From: an uncultured Bacteroidales bacterium
Lineage (GTDB): Bacteria; Bacteroidota; Bacteroidia; Bacteroidales; Paludibacteraceae
DNA length: 64,000 nucleotides
Reading direction: 5' to 3'
Assembly (NCBI GenBank): GCA_902799705.1
Contig: CADCBP010000015.1
Location: 1 to 64,000, forward strand
The notes beneath the pieces are model-generated. The model worked only from the letters and a program-made list of their open reading frames with translations, did no database searches and was not told the DNA's origin. Both the position numbers and the translations under genes were made by a program. Each line of letters starts with the position of its first letter. Position 1 is the stretch's first letter. Below are positions 52,088 to 60,739 of the stretch, one piece after another.

Positions 52088-52256
52088 AGACGCCTTTCAT
52101 AAAAGAACATTTTTTACACGGAATGCGCAATTAAAAACGTTATCATTTTTAATTTTTCACTAAAACAAAGATTCATTTTTATTATAAATAATATACGATT
52201 ATTAAGATTTTCAACAAGTAAAGAAAAAAATGTGCACTTTTTCTTAAAATTAGCTA

Positions 52257-52287
52257 TTTGGTATGTCATTTTAAAGCAGTACCTTTG
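52257..52287 (+). promoter_or_regulatory. Promoter of the TonB receptor gene
   Basis: TTTG (52257-52260), 19 bases, TACCTTTG (52280-52287). It excludes the in-frame GTG at 52232 as start. Confidence 0.75.
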
Positions 52288-52342
52288 CACTCGTTTTGGA
52301 CAAAAGGTTCGAAATGTAGTTTATTTAAGTACAAAAAAAGCA

Positions 52343-55120
52343 ATGCGAATTGAATTAAGACAAACAATTTTCTGTTTATTAGCGGTACTGGCATGTCCGT
52401 TATTTTCTCAGAAGACGTCCACTCTTACCCAGGTATCAGGTATCGTATGCGACCTTCAAACGCGTGAACCTCTTATCGGTGTTACGGTGTATGACATCGA
52501 TCACCCGAACGTAGGCACAGTGACGGACATAGACGGCCGCTATACGATCTCTTTGGACACGAAGAAAGCCGTTCAGTTATGTTTCTCGTACGTGGGGTAT
52601 GACCCGGAGACATTCATCGTGACCTCCGTGACGAACAAGTTGAACGTAAACCTCCTTCCTCATAACGAGTTGTTGGATGACGTGGTTGTTACGGCAGGCC
52701 GTTTCGAGCAACGCCAGACAGATGTGACTGTTTCGATGGAGGTTGTCAAGCCTCAGATGATCCGCAATCAGGCCCCGACAGACCTCGCAGCGACATTACA
52801 GACGCTTCCTGGAGTGGAGATTATCGACAAACAGCCGAGTATCCGAGGAGGTGGCGGTTGGACGTACAGCGTCGGTTCACGTTGTCAGGTGTTGATGGAT
52901 GAGATGACTATCCTGAACCCCAAGACGGGTGAGATCAACTGGAACAACGTTCCGTTGGAGAACGTGGCGCAAGTGGAGGTCATCAAAGGAGCCTCTTCCG
53001 TGCTGTACGGTTCATCGGCACTGAACGGTGTGATTAACGTGCGCACGCAGCGTCCGGGGCTCAAGCCGGAGACAAAAGTGAGCGGCTATGTAGGCGTATA
53101 TGACGATTATAAGGATTACAAGTACACGGGCGCACGTTTACCTCTCTACTACGGAGCCGAAGTCTCCCACTCACGCCGTATAGGCCATTTTGACCTCTCA
53201 GGCGCCATCAGCGGCTTCAAGGACGAGGGTTACCGCCAGCAGAGTTTCAATGACCGCGTGCGGTTGGGAGGAAACATGACCTACCATCGCCCGATGCCGG
53301 AAGGAGAATATATGACGATGGGCGCCAACCTCAATTATGTAGCAAACCAATACGGCGACTTCTTTATATGGCGCAGTCCGAAAGACCCTATCCATCCGTC
53401 ACCTCTGACGAACATGGGGCGCAAAGAGCATAACTTCAACATTGACCCCTTCTTCAACTATGACAACACGGAAAAAGGTATCTCCCATAAACTCCGTACC
53501 CGTTTCTATTTGACGACGGACAACCTGACCACGCCTTCTGCCGGTATCGGAACTGAAGATCTGCTCAAATGGGGTGTCACGAGTTTTGACCTCAACAAGA
53601 TGAAAGGGTACTACGACCAGATCAAGGGGTACATGGACGCTGGTGTGAAGATCGAAGACGCGCTGCTTGTGACGTTCAAGGAAGTGGCTATCCCGTTCAA
53701 GAACCAACAATGGATAGACGCCATCAAAGGCGGTATAGATCTGGTACAGAACGGTTTCGGTTACACGGGCACCGTAGCAGAGTTGCAAGACGCGCTGGGT
53801 TACGCATTGGCGCTGGTCTCCGACCACACGCCTACCCGTCCCGAGATGACCTATAACGCGTACGTGGACTATCAGTTCGCCAAGTCGTGGCAGTCCGGTG
53901 TTCGTCTGACAACCGGTATCAACTGGAACCATATCACCAACACCGCCAATATCACCGGTACCCACCATACGGACAACCTCGCAGCCTACCTGCAGTACGA
54001 TCACCGTATCGTCAACCGATTGTCACTGAGTGCCGGTGTGCGATTCGAGTACTATCGCATGGACGACCACTTTAAAGAGGCGAATATCCAGATAGGAAAC
54101 TGGTTGTGCCCCGTACGCCCTGTCTTACGCGCCGGACTCAACTGGGAGATATACAAAGCCGGATTCCTTCGCGCCAGTTTCGGCCAGGGTTACCGCAACC
54201 CGTCCATCACCGAGAAGTTCGCACGTAAGGATATCGGCGGCGTAGGTGTCTATCCCAATCCTGACATCCGTCCCGAGAGAGGCTTCAACGCGGAATTAGG
54301 TTACAAACAGTTGTATAAGTTCGGCCCCATTACCGGTACACTCGATGTTGCCGGCTTCTATACGGAGTACCACGACTTGATCGAGTACCAGTTCGGTCTG
54401 TTCCGCAACTCCGACTTCTCGATGATCAACTCTATGCAGGACTTGCTCGACGAAGGCCAGGCGATGATAGACAATATCATCCAGACCAAATCGCTGAGCG
54501 GAGCCGGAATCGGTATCGGTGCCCGGTTCGTGAACGTAGGGCACGCACGTATCTACGGTGCCGAAGTCAGCACGTCCGGAAAAGTGGACATCCGCAAGGA
54601 TATGAACCTGCTCTACTCCATCGGATACACCTTCACGGAGCCGGAAGACCTCGACAACCAAAGCCGTATCGAGCAGGAGAAGACCTATACCGACCCGTTG
54701 CAGATGAAGAACAAATCCAACGATTCCAAATACCTCAAATACCGCAACAAGCACTCGTTCAAAGCGACCCTGGACTATAGTTACAAATGGTTCTCCGTAG
54801 GTACGAACCTGTCTTACCGCAGTAAGATTCTTGCGGTGGACTATCTGATGGTGGACGAGCGCGCCAAGAGTGAGCCTGATCTGATGGACTATGCGCGTAT
54901 GTTCATTTTCGGATACGAAGACGGCGTCTCGCTGCATGACTACTGGATGACACATAACAACGGAGTGTTCACGATGGACCTGCGCTTCGCTTTCCGCTTC
55001 AAAGAGCACGCAGAGGTTCAGTTCATGGTGAACAACCTGCTTAATACCGAATATTGCTTCCGCCCGATGGCACTCGCGCCGCCGCGTACCTTCGTCTGCC
55101 GATTGAATCTCAAATTCTAA
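52343..55120 (+). CDS. TonB-dependent outer-membrane receptor
   Basis: A 925-residue outer-membrane transporter. Start at 52343, giving the signal MRIELRQTIFCLLAVLACPLFSQ. After it come a carboxypeptidase-regulatory-like domain (VSGIVCDLQTREPLIGVTVYD ... FSYVGYDPETFIV), a plug domain (LDDVVVTAGRFEQRQTDV ... LQTLPGVEIIDKQPSIRGGG ... VEVIKGASSVLYGSSALNGVI) and a 22-strand barrel with the usual C-terminus (FMVNNLLNTEYCFRPMALAPPRTFVCRLNLKF, ending in Phe). No SusD-type gene follows, so this is not a typical glycan pair; vitamin, metal or peptide uptake is possible. The next two genes, paralogous secreted proteins, lie 30 and 23 bases apart on the same strand and may be its surface partners. Confidence 0.9.
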   Translation: MRIELRQTIFCLLAVLACPLFSQKTSTLTQVSGIVCDLQTREPLIGVTVYDIDHPNVGTVTDIDGRYTISLDTKKAVQLCFSYVGYDPETFIVTSVTNKLNVNLLPHNELLDDVVVTAGRFEQRQTDVTVSMEVVKPQMIRNQAPTDLAATLQTLPGVEIIDKQPSIRGGGGWTYSVGSRCQVLMDEMTILNPKTGEINWNNVPLENVAQVEVIKGASSVLYGSSALNGVINVRTQRPGLKPETKVSGYVGVYDDYKDYKYTGARLPLYYGAEVSHSRRIGHFDLSGAISGFKDEGYRQQSFNDRVRLGGNMTYHRPMPEGEYMTMGANLNYVANQYGDFFIWRSPKDPIHPSPLTNMGRKEHNFNIDPFFNYDNTEKGISHKLRTRFYLTTDNLTTPSAGIGTEDLLKWGVTSFDLNKMKGYYDQIKGYMDAGVKIEDALLVTFKEVAIPFKNQQWIDAIKGGIDLVQNGFGYTGTVAELQDALGYALALVSDHTPTRPEMTYNAYVDYQFAKSWQSGVRLTTGINWNHITNTANITGTHHTDNLAAYLQYDHRIVNRLSLSAGVRFEYYRMDDHFKEANIQIGNWLCPVRPVLRAGLNWEIYKAGFLRASFGQGYRNPSITEKFARKDIGGVGVYPNPDIRPERGFNAELGYKQLYKFGPITGTLDVAGFYTEYHDLIEYQFGLFRNSDFSMINSMQDLLDEGQAMIDNIIQTKSLSGAGIGIGARFVNVGHARIYGAEVSTSGKVDIRKDMNLLYSIGYTFTEPEDLDNQSRIEQEKTYTDPLQMKNKSNDSKYLKYRNKHSFKATLDYSYKWFSVGTNLSYRSKILAVDYLMVDERAKSEPDLMDYARMFIFGYEDGVSLHDYWMTHNNGVFTMDLRFAFRFKEHAEVQFMVNNLLNTEYCFRPMALAPPRTFVCRLNLKF

Positions 55121-55150
55121 TAAACAATAATTATCAAACCAATTCACATT

Positions 55151-57346
55151 ATGAAAAAAATCATTACAACCGTATTGTTGATCTGTGTATCAGTTGTCTC
55201 CGCTTTAGCGGTGACAGTGAATGAAGCCGTCGGTGTCTTCAAGGGAGACTTGAATATCGGCGGAGATCCGTATCCGAATAAAGAGGTGTATATCCTTCCG
55301 GGCATTGAGGAGAACACCATTACCTTCGTGTTGCCGGATTTTAAGTTCGGTGCCGTTTCGTTAGGAGATATCGTTCTCATGAATATCCCTATCGACGCCA
55401 ACGGTCAGTTAAGTCTGAACGACGCTACTTTGTATATCAAAGCCATCTCCGAGCGTGCGGAGATAGATGTAATCAATGGTCTGGAGGATGAAGGAGATGT
55501 CTATAACTCCGTGATTACCGGATCCGATGCAATGGTACTGCTTTCAATCGCCGCTCCGTCCCTCCCGGAACCGATACTCGTTCTTTTCGCCGGTTCGAAA
55601 GAGACGGGTAAAAACTACGAGATTACCAATGGTGGCTTTGAAGGCAGCTGGTCTGGCGGTGAGCCCTCCAAATGGCATTCCTTCCCTTCCGCCACCGGTG
55701 TTTTTGCTTCGATGGCCGGTGGAGAAAATCAGTTCAAGCAGTCCACTGAGACCCGCCCGGGATCCACAGGATCGCACAGTGCCTTGATAGCCTCTAATCT
55801 CATTGCAGGTGTCAAAGCCAACGGTAACTGCACGAACGGACAGATCAACGCCGGTTCAACGACAGCAGATTCGCCAGCCAAAAACTATAACTTCTCCGAC
55901 CCGGCCAACAACGGTTTCAACACCGCCTTTGTAGGTCAGCCGGACTCGCTGGTGTTCTGGGCAATGTATATCCCTGCAGACAAAAATCCATCGAATTCGG
56001 ACAACACAGCGCGCGCGCACGCGGTCATTACTACTAACGCGCGCTACCAGGATCCCGAGGCAAATGATTATTCCTCTGTGAAGATCGCTGAGGCCACTAT
56101 CAATTATTCCGCTACACAAGACCTGGGATGGCAACGTATCGCTGTGCCGTTCAAATATACGGCTGTAGATCCCTCACAAGCAGCTTACATGCTAATCACC
56201 TTCACCACCAACATGACGCCCGGAGGAGGTACAACCTATTCCACCGGAAGCATTTTCAACAAGAAATATTACTACGATAACATCTATCTGGACGATGCCG
56301 AGATGATATATAACCACTCGCTGGCTTCTCTCACCAAAGATGGTACACCTGTTACGTTCACGAACAATCAGGCTACCTCTTCCGATACGTACAGTGACAG
56401 CGACTATGATTTCGTAGCTACCACAGACGGAAAGGCTGCCAAATCGTTCATCGGTTATGATCCGGAGAAAAGCCAAGTACATGTGTATGTGGTAGCAGAC
56501 AACTACTCGCAAGCCGGTACGTATTCGTTATACACCCTGCAAATGGTCAAACCGGTTTACAATACCGAGTATGCCTATTCGGCTACAACGTGCGATAACG
56601 AGCCCTACTCGGATGAGTTGTTCTCCGGTCTCACGGAGAATGGCGTGTACAACACTACCATCCCTAACAAGCAAGGCGGGGACTCGCTGATTACGCTTAC
56701 CCTGACCGTCTATCCTACGTATTCCTATTCCGAACAGGCAACGATTGCTATGGACCAGACCTATTCCTGGCAGGGGACAGAGTACAAAGATCTTGTACCT
56801 GGAACCTACAAAGATACCGTAGCACTTAAAACCATCCACGGATGTGACTCCGTCTATACGCTTGAACTGACCGTCGAACCGATTGATTATTCCTTCTCCG
56901 AAGAATTGACCGTTTGCCAAAACGAGGAGATCACTTGGAGGGAGAAGACACTTCCTACCAATGAAGCGGGTGTAACGGTATTCAATGACTCTCTCTTGTC
57001 CATCTACAACACCGACTCGGTCTTCACGCTAACCCTGACCGTTCTACCGACCTATAGACAGGAAGACTCAAAAACGATAACTGCGGGCGATTCGGAGATA
57101 TGGGAAGGGATAGACCTCAGTGTCATCCCTGCCGGTGACAGCACCCTCTTGGCTGAATACAAAGCGGTGAACGGTTGTGACTCTGTCATGGTACTTCACC
57201 TCACCGTCGAAACTAAAATAGGAACAGGACTGTTCGACAGCAACGACGAGAAAAACGTAGCGAAAAAAGTGCTGCATAACGGACGTATCTATATCATCCG
57301 CAAAGACGAGAGTATCTATGACCTGTTAGGTAACAAAATACAATAA
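55151..57346 (+). CDS. Surface protein: calycin-like + PCMD-like
   Basis: A 731-residue exported protein (signal MKKIITTVLLICVSVVSALA, no lipobox). The first part (about 25-140; FKGDLNIGGDPYPNKEVYIL ... FVLPDFKFGAVSLGDIVL) resembles the calycin-like domain of Bacteroidetes. Then comes a region like the PCMD domain (about 150-400; GGFEGSWSGGEPSKWHSF ... NGCTNG-like GNCTNGQINAGSTTADS ... DSLVFWAMYIPAD ... WQRIAVPFKYT ... YLDDAEMIYN), which probably binds carbohydrate. After it come three to four repeats ending GCDSVYTLELTVE-type, and the shared tail AKKVLHNGRIYIIRKDESIYD. Its first ~450 residues are paralogous to the next gene. Confidence 0.8.
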   Translation: MKKIITTVLLICVSVVSALAVTVNEAVGVFKGDLNIGGDPYPNKEVYILPGIEENTITFVLPDFKFGAVSLGDIVLMNIPIDANGQLSLNDATLYIKAISERAEIDVINGLEDEGDVYNSVITGSDAMVLLSIAAPSLPEPILVLFAGSKETGKNYEITNGGFEGSWSGGEPSKWHSFPSATGVFASMAGGENQFKQSTETRPGSTGSHSALIASNLIAGVKANGNCTNGQINAGSTTADSPAKNYNFSDPANNGFNTAFVGQPDSLVFWAMYIPADKNPSNSDNTARAHAVITTNARYQDPEANDYSSVKIAEATINYSATQDLGWQRIAVPFKYTAVDPSQAAYMLITFTTNMTPGGGTTYSTGSIFNKKYYYDNIYLDDAEMIYNHSLASLTKDGTPVTFTNNQATSSDTYSDSDYDFVATTDGKAAKSFIGYDPEKSQVHVYVVADNYSQAGTYSLYTLQMVKPVYNTEYAYSATTCDNEPYSDELFSGLTENGVYNTTIPNKQGGDSLITLTLTVYPTYSYSEQATIAMDQTYSWQGTEYKDLVPGTYKDTVALKTIHGCDSVYTLELTVEPIDYSFSEELTVCQNEEITWREKTLPTNEAGVTVFNDSLLSIYNTDSVFTLTLTVLPTYRQEDSKTITAGDSEIWEGIDLSVIPAGDSTLLAEYKAVNGCDSVMVLHLTVETKIGTGLFDSNDEKNVAKKVLHNGRIYIIRKDESIYDLLGNKIQ

Positions 57347-57369
57347 TCCATCATAAAAAAAATACAACA

Positions 57370-58923
57370 ATGAAAAAGATTTTAACTGTTATAGCTGCCG
57401 GCTTAATGATGACGGCACAAGTCCTGGCCGTCACCACCAAAGATGTTTGCGGTCAGTTCCACGGATTGCTGAATATCGGTGGTCAGGAATATCCAGACAA
57501 AAAGGTTTACCTTCTTCCCGGCACAGTGGAGAACACCCTCACCTTTGTTCTGCCGGATTTCACCTTCGGCGCAAAAGGCAAATTAGGTAACATCGTTCTG
57601 CCGAATATCCCGATGAGCGCAGAAGGCCAACTCACTCTGGAGAACGCCACACTCTATCTCGACTCTATCAGCGAACGCGCCACTATCACCATCCTCAACG
57701 GCTTAGAGGATGAGGGGATCGTTTACAACTCCATCGTCTCGCATACCGATGCACAGGTATTACTGTCCATCGCAGCTCCGTCGTTACCCGAACCGATACT
57801 CGTGCTCTTTGCCGGCAACGCCGTTCGTAGCAACAACTATGCCCTGCCCAACGGTGGTTTGGAGGGTGCATGGACAAGCAACGAGCCGCAAGGATGGCAC
57901 TCCTTCGGCACGGCTACCGGACTCATGGCGGACTTTGTGACCAGCAACACCTACCAGTTCATCCCGTCCACAGAGGTGCGGCCCGGCTCCGAAGGCACTC
58001 AGAGCGCCATGCTCTCTTCCGACATGCTGTTCGGCGTCAAAGCCAACGGTAACTGCACCAACGGACAGATCAATGCCGGTTCAATGACCGCTGACTCGCC
58101 TGCGGACAACTATAACTTCTCCGACCCTGCCAATAACGGTTTCAACACCGCCTTCCGGGGACGTCCGGACTCCATCGTCTTCTGGGCAAAATACCAGCCT
58201 GCCGACCTCGACCCTGCAAACGAGGTCAACAAAGCGCGTATGAGCACGATTATCACCACCAACGCGCGCTATCAAGACCCCGAGGCGGATGACTACTCTG
58301 CCGTCAAGATCGGAGAGGCGGTTGTCAACTATGCCGCTACATCCTCTATGGGATGGCAACGTATCGCTGTGCCGTTCCAATACACCGGCATCAACGGCGA
58401 GCCCGCATATATCCTCACTACCTTCACCACCAACCAGGTTCCCGGAGGCGGCTCGTCATACACCACGGGTGGGGCTTTCAGTAAAAGAAACGTTCTTGAC
58501 ACCGTCTATCTGGACGACATCGAACTGATCTACAACAAAGCCCTTACCTCCTTCGCTATGGATGCCGACGAATTGCAGTTCACCAACCATATCGCAACCC
58601 GCCAAGGCAACTACTGCGACGACTGCGCAAAATTCAGCGCAGAGTCACAAGGACAGACAGCACAGACCTTCATCGCCTTTGACGCTACGCACAAATGCAT
58701 TCACGTATATGTCATTGCGGATGATTTCGCGCAGTCAGGAGAATACAACCTCTACCGGGTTATCTTCAACGACAGTCAGACAAGTGACCTCGAACCAATT
58801 GCAGAAGGGATTGAAGACCTCTTCATCCGCACGGATGACGCAAAGAAAGTGCTCATGGACGGCCAACTCTTCATCCGGCACGGAAACAACTGGTACAACG
58901 CAGCCGGCATACGCGTCAAGTAA
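57370..58923 (+). CDS. Surface protein, shorter paralogue
   Basis: A 517-residue exported protein with the same calycin-like and PCMD-like domains as the gene at 55151, but without the GCDSV repeats; it goes directly to the tail AKKVLMDGQLFIRHGNNWY. Several stretches are identical in both (GVKANGNCTNGQINAGS, NYNFSDPANNGFNTAF), so the pair is a tandem duplication. The signal peptide is MKKILTVIAAGLMMTAQVLA. A cysteine pair (NYCDDCAKF) is found only here. Probably made with the TonB receptor and displayed at the surface. Confidence 0.8.
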   Translation: MKKILTVIAAGLMMTAQVLAVTTKDVCGQFHGLLNIGGQEYPDKKVYLLPGTVENTLTFVLPDFTFGAKGKLGNIVLPNIPMSAEGQLTLENATLYLDSISERATITILNGLEDEGIVYNSIVSHTDAQVLLSIAAPSLPEPILVLFAGNAVRSNNYALPNGGLEGAWTSNEPQGWHSFGTATGLMADFVTSNTYQFIPSTEVRPGSEGTQSAMLSSDMLFGVKANGNCTNGQINAGSMTADSPADNYNFSDPANNGFNTAFRGRPDSIVFWAKYQPADLDPANEVNKARMSTIITTNARYQDPEADDYSAVKIGEAVVNYAATSSMGWQRIAVPFQYTGINGEPAYILTTFTTNQVPGGGSSYTTGGAFSKRNVLDTVYLDDIELIYNKALTSFAMDADELQFTNHIATRQGNYCDDCAKFSAESQGQTAQTFIAFDATHKCIHVYVIADDFAQSGEYNLYRVIFNDSQTSDLEPIAEGIEDLFIRTDDAKKVLMDGQLFIRHGNNWYNAAGIRVK

Positions 58924-58955
58924 GCTGCTGAAGACTGACGGCTAAAGGCTGAATG
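58924..58955. repeat. Word-repeat spacer (CTGACGGCT / AAAGGCTGA)
   Basis: GCTGCTGAAGACTGACGGCT followed by AAAGGCTGAATG: GCTGA/GGCT words like those inside the radical SAM gene (47416-47436), here in the short gap before the HAD-YbaK gene. Confidence 0.55.
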
Positions 58956-58962
58956 TAAAACA

Positions 58963-60147
58963 ATGACCATCATTTTTGATTTAGACGGCACATTGCTCAA
59001 TACCATCGATGACTTGGGCTATGCCTGCAACCATGCGCTGGGGGAAAATGGTTTTCCCACTCACCCCATAGAAGCATACCCAAGGATGGTAGGGAATGGA
59101 ATCAACAACCTTATCCGCCGCGCGCTACCTGAAGTCGAACAGACAGAAGAGAACGTGCTGCGGGTAAGGGAATGTTTCATTCCGTATTACAACGCGCATA
59201 ACTGCGATTTCACACGCCCGTACAAGGGCATTCCGGAAGTGCTGCATACGCTCAAAGCCCAAGGTCATCTGCTCGCAGTGGCAAGTAACAAATACCAGGC
59301 GGCGACAGAGAAGATTGTAGAGCACTTTTTTCCGGGTATCTTTGATGTGGTCTTAGGCGAACGCGAAGGCATTCCACGCAAACCCGATCCACAAATCGTC
59401 TATGACATAATGGCTCAATTACACAATGAACCATTAAATAACCAAATGGTAAATGGTCAAATGGTACTTTACCTCGGCGACAGTCTTGTGGACCGCGACA
59501 CGGCGGCAAATGCAGGCGTTCCGTTTATCGCCTGCTCATGGGGATTTGTCAGCCGGCAGGCATTAACCGAAGCCGGCGTCACACGCATCATCGACCGACC
59601 CGAAGACATCGTTTGGAGCATCTCCGAAAGGCAAGAGAAAGTGTTGCGATACCTGGAACAGCACAACATCCCCTTCACCGTCTATAACCATCCGGAAGGA
59701 AAAACAATCGAAGAAGCCAAACGATGGTGGCATGACGATGGATCGGTCCATTGCAAGAATATCTTCATGCGCAATCATAAGGGCGACCAACATTACCTTA
59801 TTTGCTTCCCATGTGATGACGATCTGGCTATTCATGATATCGAGCATTGGCTCAAGGATATTCTTGTCTCACAGGGCAAGAAAGCTCCCGGCAAACTGTC
59901 GTTTGCTTCGCCCGAACGGATGATGCGCTATCTGGGACTCGAACCCGGTTCGGTCAGTCCTTTCGGACTCATCAATGATACTGACCATCATGTCATTCTC
60001 TTCCTCGACAGCCGGCTGAAAAATGCCCCTTCGCTCTCCTTCCATCCCAACGACTGCAGAGGCACGGTCGTTATCTCTCAAGAGGCGTTCCGGCAATACC
60101 TCGCTTCCGTCGGCAACACAGTGGAGTATATTCAAACCATCCATTAA
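58963..60147 (+). CDS. HAD phosphatase fused to YbaK-type deacylase
   Basis: A 394-residue two-domain protein. Residues 1-215 are a phosphoglycolate phosphatase-type HAD hydrolase: FDLDGTLLNT (Asp6, Asp8), the cap helix region, VASNKYQ (107-111) and GDSLVDRDTAANAG (172-185). Residues 222-394 resemble the YbaK/ProX-type domain that removes mischarged amino acids from tRNA: VLRYLEQHNIPFTVYNHPEGKTIEEAK (227-253), CKNIFMRNHKGDQHYLICFPCDD, APGKLSFASPERMMRYLGLEPGSVSPFGL (conserved LSFAS, GSVSPF). Both halves keep their key motifs. The two are usually separate proteins, so the fusion hints at a combined repair or editing role. The HAD half has a word-repeat insertion (59443-59466). Confidence 0.88.
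   Translation: MTIIFDLDGTLLNTIDDLGYACNHALGENGFPTHPIEAYPRMVGNGINNLIRRALPEVEQTEENVLRVRECFIPYYNAHNCDFTRPYKGIPEVLHTLKAQGHLLAVASNKYQAATEKIVEHFFPGIFDVVLGEREGIPRKPDPQIVYDIMAQLHNEPLNNQMVNGQMVLYLGDSLVDRDTAANAGVPFIACSWGFVSRQALTEAGVTRIIDRPEDIVWSISERQEKVLRYLEQHNIPFTVYNHPEGKTIEEAKRWWHDDGSVHCKNIFMRNHKGDQHYLICFPCDDDLAIHDIEHWLKDILVSQGKKAPGKLSFASPERMMRYLGLEPGSVSPFGLINDTDHHVILFLDSRLKNAPSLSFHPNDCRGTVVISQEAFRQYLASVGNTVEYIQTIH
59443..59466. repeat. Word repeat inside the HAD domain
   Basis: CAAATGGTAAATGGTCAAATGG: three copies of AAATGGT with a one-base spacer pattern, encoding NNQMVNGQMV just before the LYLGDS strand. Confidence 0.7.
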
Positions 60148-60167
60148 AGTACTGGTAGTTTAATGAT

Positions 60168-60196
60168 AGGGCTGTAACAATTGATGTTGCAGCCCT
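60168..60196. terminator. Hairpin between convergent genes (1)
   Basis: AGGGCTGTAACA and TGTTGCAGCCCT form a 12-bp stem with one G-U pair and a 5-base loop, about 20 bases after the HAD-YbaK stop. Confidence 0.6.
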
Positions 60197-60201
60197 TAAA
60201 C

Positions 60202-60237
60202 AAAGAAGCCTCTTGGATTCGTCCTTGGGGCTTCTTT
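60202..60237. terminator. Hairpin between convergent genes (2)
   Basis: AAAGAAGCC and GGCTTCTTT form a 9-bp stem; followed by CTTTG on the plus strand and preceded by TTTG-complement on the minus strand. Probably a bidirectional terminator for the HAD-YbaK and GtrA units. Confidence 0.6.
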
Positions 60238-60301
60238 CTTTGTCTGCACCCGTCATAAGGTATCTTTTTACTGACGCTTCACCTCCCTCCAACATACTAT
60301 G

Positions 60302-60739
60302 TTATGATTGATTTTTCTTTCTGAATACTACACGTTCGTTCAAGACGAAGTTCGCGATGCCGGAGACGCAGAGGGCGAGGATATTGCAAATCAGCACATC
60401 CCATCCGCCGGAGAAGCGTTCGATAAGCAGCAGCGCACCCATCTTGATCAGGAATGTGCCGGTACAGGAGAGGTTGTAGCCCGCGTAATGGCGGAAAAAC
60501 GAGCGGAGCGTGTGCGCAGAAATACGGTCGCGCCATACGGAGTAGTACGCAAACGCGAAATTGGTCAGCACGGCACATTCAAAGGAGATGAACGGCGAAA
60601 GCAGGTACTCGCCCCAGTAATAGCCTTTGAACAAATAGTGCGAACAGAGCCACAGCACGCACATGTCCACCGCCGTTCCTGCCAGCGTGGAGAGCAAAAA
60701 GCGGAGATACCGGATTGCTATGCCTTTATACCTGCCCAT
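60302..60739 (-). CDS. GtrA-family membrane protein
   Basis: A 145-residue membrane protein of the GtrA type, thought to move lipid-linked sugars (often undecaprenyl-phosphate glucose) across the inner membrane. Start at 60739 gives MGRYKGIAIRYLRFLLSTLAG, followed by four predicted helices: FLLSTLAGTAVDMCVLWLC, FISFECAVLTNFAFAYYS (the conserved NF...Y), LIKMGALLLIERF and ILALCVSGIANFVLNERVVFRKK (conserved NF..ne.vF). A much longer frame upstream reads through the previous gene and is not credible. It overlaps the phosphotransferase gene by 14 bases. Confidence 0.85.
   Translation of the reverse strand: MGRYKGIAIRYLRFLLSTLAGTAVDMCVLWLCSHYLFKGYYWGEYLLSPFISFECAVLTNFAFAYYSVWRDRISAHTLRSFFRHYAGYNLSCTGTFLIKMGALLLIERFSGGWDVLICNILALCVSGIANFVLNERVVFRKKNQS

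Noticed and set aside
52232..52342. Longer start of the TonB receptor (GTG at 52232)
   Set aside because: A full-consensus promoter lies inside this extension, and the signal peptide begins at 52343.
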